Source: Microbulbifer sp. MKSA007 (lineage in GTDB: Bacteria; Pseudomonadota; Gammaproteobacteria; Pseudomonadales; Cellvibrionaceae). Taken from it: a stretch of 64,000 nucleotides of DNA. Position numbers and translations under genes: made by a program. The notes under the pieces were generated by a model, which worked only from the letters and a program-made list of their open reading frames with translations, did not search any database and was not told where the DNA came from. How positions within the stretch are numbered: the stretch's first letter is position 1; each line of letters begins with the position of its first letter. This document shows positions 62,297 to 64,000 of the stretch, in pieces. The stretch is from contig CP128433.1 of the NCBI GenBank assembly GCA_032615215.1, positions 5,137,823 to 5,201,822 of the forward strand. The letters run 5' to 3'.

Positions 62297-63832
62297 TTAT
62301 TCTTCTGTCAGCGACAGGTCGGTCGCAGCAGTCATCACGTGGAAGACTGCACTCTGCTCCAGGCTACCTTGTACCCGCTCGGCGCCGGCGCCGATAGCGT
62401 GCAAGCTGATATCCTCGCCCGCATGGCTCTCAGACTCCAGGTGCACCATTGCTTCCTGGTGGAAGCCCGGCGCTTCGGTATCCACGCCGGAGAGATCTTT
62501 GCGTCCGGTATCGGCGGCGATATCGTAGCGCTCATCCGCGTCGGTATTTTCACCTAAATCGGCATAACCCAGGCCATTGGCATAGCTCAGGGTGGTGTAA
62601 GGTTTACCGTCCGCAGCAAGACCTTCTTCCGCTTCTGCGGCACCGCTGCTGTCATTCTCAATCACTTTGCCGAGTATCGGGTTACCGCGAGTCGGATAGC
62701 CGGCGATAGTCATCACATGGCTGTGGTCGGCGGTCACCAGGATCAAGGTATCTTCAAGATCCACTTTATCCAAAGCAACCTGTACCGCATCCGCAAAGGC
62801 GATGGCATCGTGCAAGGCGTTGTAGGCATTGCCGGCGTGGTGGCCGTGGTCGATACGCCCGGACTCTACCATCAGGAAGTAGCCATCGCTGTCTTTTTCC
62901 AACAGCTCGATGGCGGTATCGGTCATCTCGGCAATGCTCGGCTCATCGCTGTCCTTGGCGATGCGGTCCGCATCGTAACTCATGTGGCTGCTGGTGAAGA
63001 GCCCCAATAACTTATCGGTGGAGGCAATATCGACGCCTTCCAGCTCGGAGCCACTCTCCACGTACACAGCAGTCTGCTCGCCGTCATAGCGCTCCAGCCA
63101 TTCACTGGTCAGGTCGCGGCCGTCTTCACGCCTACCGTCGTTGTCGGTGGTAACAAAGTTGCGGCGGCCACCGCCGAGCATGACATCGATACCGTCGCCG
63201 GCAGACACCTCAACCATCTGCGAGGCGATATCGGAACAATCACCCTCGGCGGAATACTCCCAGTTGCGCTCCGGGCTGCGCGAGTAAGTGGCTGCGGGCG
63301 TGGCGTGGGTCAGGCGCGCAGTGGAAACAATGCCGGTGGCCTTGCCACGGCTCTCCACCATTTCCAGGAAGGTGTTTAATTCCTTACCCTCAGTGCTGGC
63401 GCAATCAGCTCGCAGTGCATCGCCGTCGATATTAATTACACCGGCGCGGGTTTTTACACCGGTCATCATAGCGGTCATGGTACCGGCAGAATCCGGGGTC
63501 TGCTGATTGGTGTTGTAGGTTTTGATCAGTGCGGTATGCGGAAACTCTTCGAAGGAGAGCGCATTTTCTTCGCCGCTCTCACCGACAAGCTGGCCTTCAA
63601 GGATACGGGCGGCGGTTAGTGTGGAAATGCCCATTCCATCGCCGACGAACAGAATTACATTCTTCGCAGTTTTTGCCTCTCGGGAAAGCGAAGCGCGCTC
63701 TTCCAATCGGTCAGCACTTTCCGTGTACCAGGCACTATTGGTTTGGTAGTCGGGCAGGGTTGCCGCTGAAACAGCGGAAGCGAGAGGAATCAGACAAAAG
63801 GCGCTCAGTGCGCGGACAATTGTTTTTGCCAT
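62297..63832 (-). CDS. phoA: Alkaline phosphatase, secreted form
   Basis: The second PhoA-family enzyme, 511 residues, with a Sec signal peptide (cleavage after SAVSA) and no lipobox, so soluble periplasmic or secreted. Metal site Asp in VGDGMGISTLTAARI, the Ser nucleophile in PDSAGTMTAMMTG, zinc ligands in VESGRIDHGHHAGNAYNAL, ADHSHVMTIAG and SHAGEDISLHAIGAGA. ATG 63832 has GGAGG five bases upstream. It is the promoter-proximal gene of the pair; three Pho-box units stand upstream. Tandem duplication followed by a change of anchoring is the likely origin. Confidence 0.93.
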   Translation of the reverse strand: MAKTIVRALSAFCLIPLASAVSAATLPDYQTNSAWYTESADRLEERASLSREAKTAKNVILFVGDGMGISTLTAARILEGQLVGESGEENALSFEEFPHTALIKTYNTNQQTPDSAGTMTAMMTGVKTRAGVINIDGDALRADCASTEGKELNTFLEMVESRGKATGIVSTARLTHATPAATYSRSPERNWEYSAEGDCSDIASQMVEVSAGDGIDVMLGGGRRNFVTTDNDGRREDGRDLTSEWLERYDGEQTAVYVESGSELEGVDIASTDKLLGLFTSSHMSYDADRIAKDSDEPSIAEMTDTAIELLEKDSDGYFLMVESGRIDHGHHAGNAYNALHDAIAFADAVQVALDKVDLEDTLILVTADHSHVMTIAGYPTRGNPILGKVIENDSSGAAEAEEGLAADGKPYTTLSYANGLGYADLGENTDADERYDIAADTGRKDLSGVDTEAPGFHQEAMVHLESESHAGEDISLHAIGAGAERVQGSLEQSAVFHVMTAATDLSLTEE

Positions 63833-63864
63833 GGGGGCCTCCGAAACTCGTTAATTTGGCGAGC

Positions 63865-63870
63865 ATTAGA
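63865..63870 (-). promoter_or_regulatory. -10 box of the phosphatase operon
   Basis: TCTAAT on the minus strand (five of six matches to TATAAT) begins exactly 10 bases after the last Pho-box unit, the spacing of PhoB-dependent promoters, which use the Pho box in place of a -35 element. Confidence 0.6.
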
Positions 63871-63880
63871 GTTCCAAAAT

Positions 63881-63909
63881 GTGACAAAAGAATTACGCGC
63901 CGGTTACGT
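63881..63909 (-). promoter_or_regulatory. Pho box with three tandem half-sites
   Basis: On the minus strand ACGTAAC (63909-63903), GCGTAAT (63898-63892) and TTGTCAC (63887-63881) are 7-mers separated by four bases each, an 11-base period. This 7-4-7 geometry and the TGTCAC/GTAAC core fit PhoB sites upstream of an alkaline phosphatase gene. Confidence 0.7.
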
Positions 63910-64000
63910 TGTTAATATCTTTGCTCTGAAAATCAATGAATATCAAAGAACTACCTAGAAGCGACAATATTTGGTGCAGTCGTACCAAAAATTAATTATT

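Overview
The window reads as a chromosomal segment of a marine-type gammaproteobacterium. Gene neighbourhoods follow the Pseudomonas/Cellvibrionales pattern: gpmI-envC-ctpA, hisBHAF, asmA-mutY-yggX-tRNA-Phe, ubiE-ubiJ-ubiB-hisI-hisE-tatABC and sahR-metK-ahcY-metF. A Microbulbifer-like cellvibrionad is my best guess, made from gene content alone and not from any database search.

Layout. 0-13 kb is core: the end of gpmI, a degenerate LytM factor (EnvC type), the CtpA protease, a minus-strand hisBHAF operon, a small exported His/Cys protein with a zinc-type TonB receptor, AsmA, MutY, YggX and tRNA-Phe with its own promoter and terminator. 13-18 kb is a visibly AT-rich, gene-poor accessory stretch beside the tRNA: a methyltransferase, an NTF2-like protein, a DUF1810 protein, an SGNH hydrolase and a DUF1810 gene remnant. 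18-28 kb is mixed accessory DNA: a dicarboxylate/glutamate symporter, a frame-broken YHYH protein, a ~180 bp MITE-like element, a LysR regulator divergent from a three-gene oxygenase/aldehyde dehydrogenase operon, a DUF6058 protein, an SOS cassette (LexA box, 82-aa gene, SRAP protein) and a secreted beta-helix protein. 28-41 kb holds a ParD-like/MetAP pair, a carotenoid-desaturase-like oxidoreductase, an OmpA-type lipoprotein, RsmE, an RND efflux pair, Tex and an RluA-family synthase. 41-49 kb holds the SAM cycle genes (metF, ahcY, metK) behind the ArsR-type regulator SahR with a perfect operator palindrome, divergent from tkt-epd. 49-64 kb has a large lipoprotein with a 9-bp tandem repeat, an aminopeptidase lipoprotein, tatABC, hisE/hisI, ubiBJE, a CHAD protein and two tandem alkaline phosphatases behind a three-unit Pho box.

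Three regulatory circuits can be read from the DNA: SOS control of the SRAP cassette, phosphate control of the phosphatase pair, and SahR control of the SAM cycle. Five genes (YHYH protein, small membrane protein, tex, rluA-like, metF) are each exactly one base short of an intact frame. Three of the five lesions fall in A5 or C6/G6 runs. This looks more like homopolymer under-calling in the assembly than five separate pseudogenes, but the YHYH case also fits a -1 recoding site. I saw no CRISPR array, prophage, rRNA operon or complete insertion sequence.
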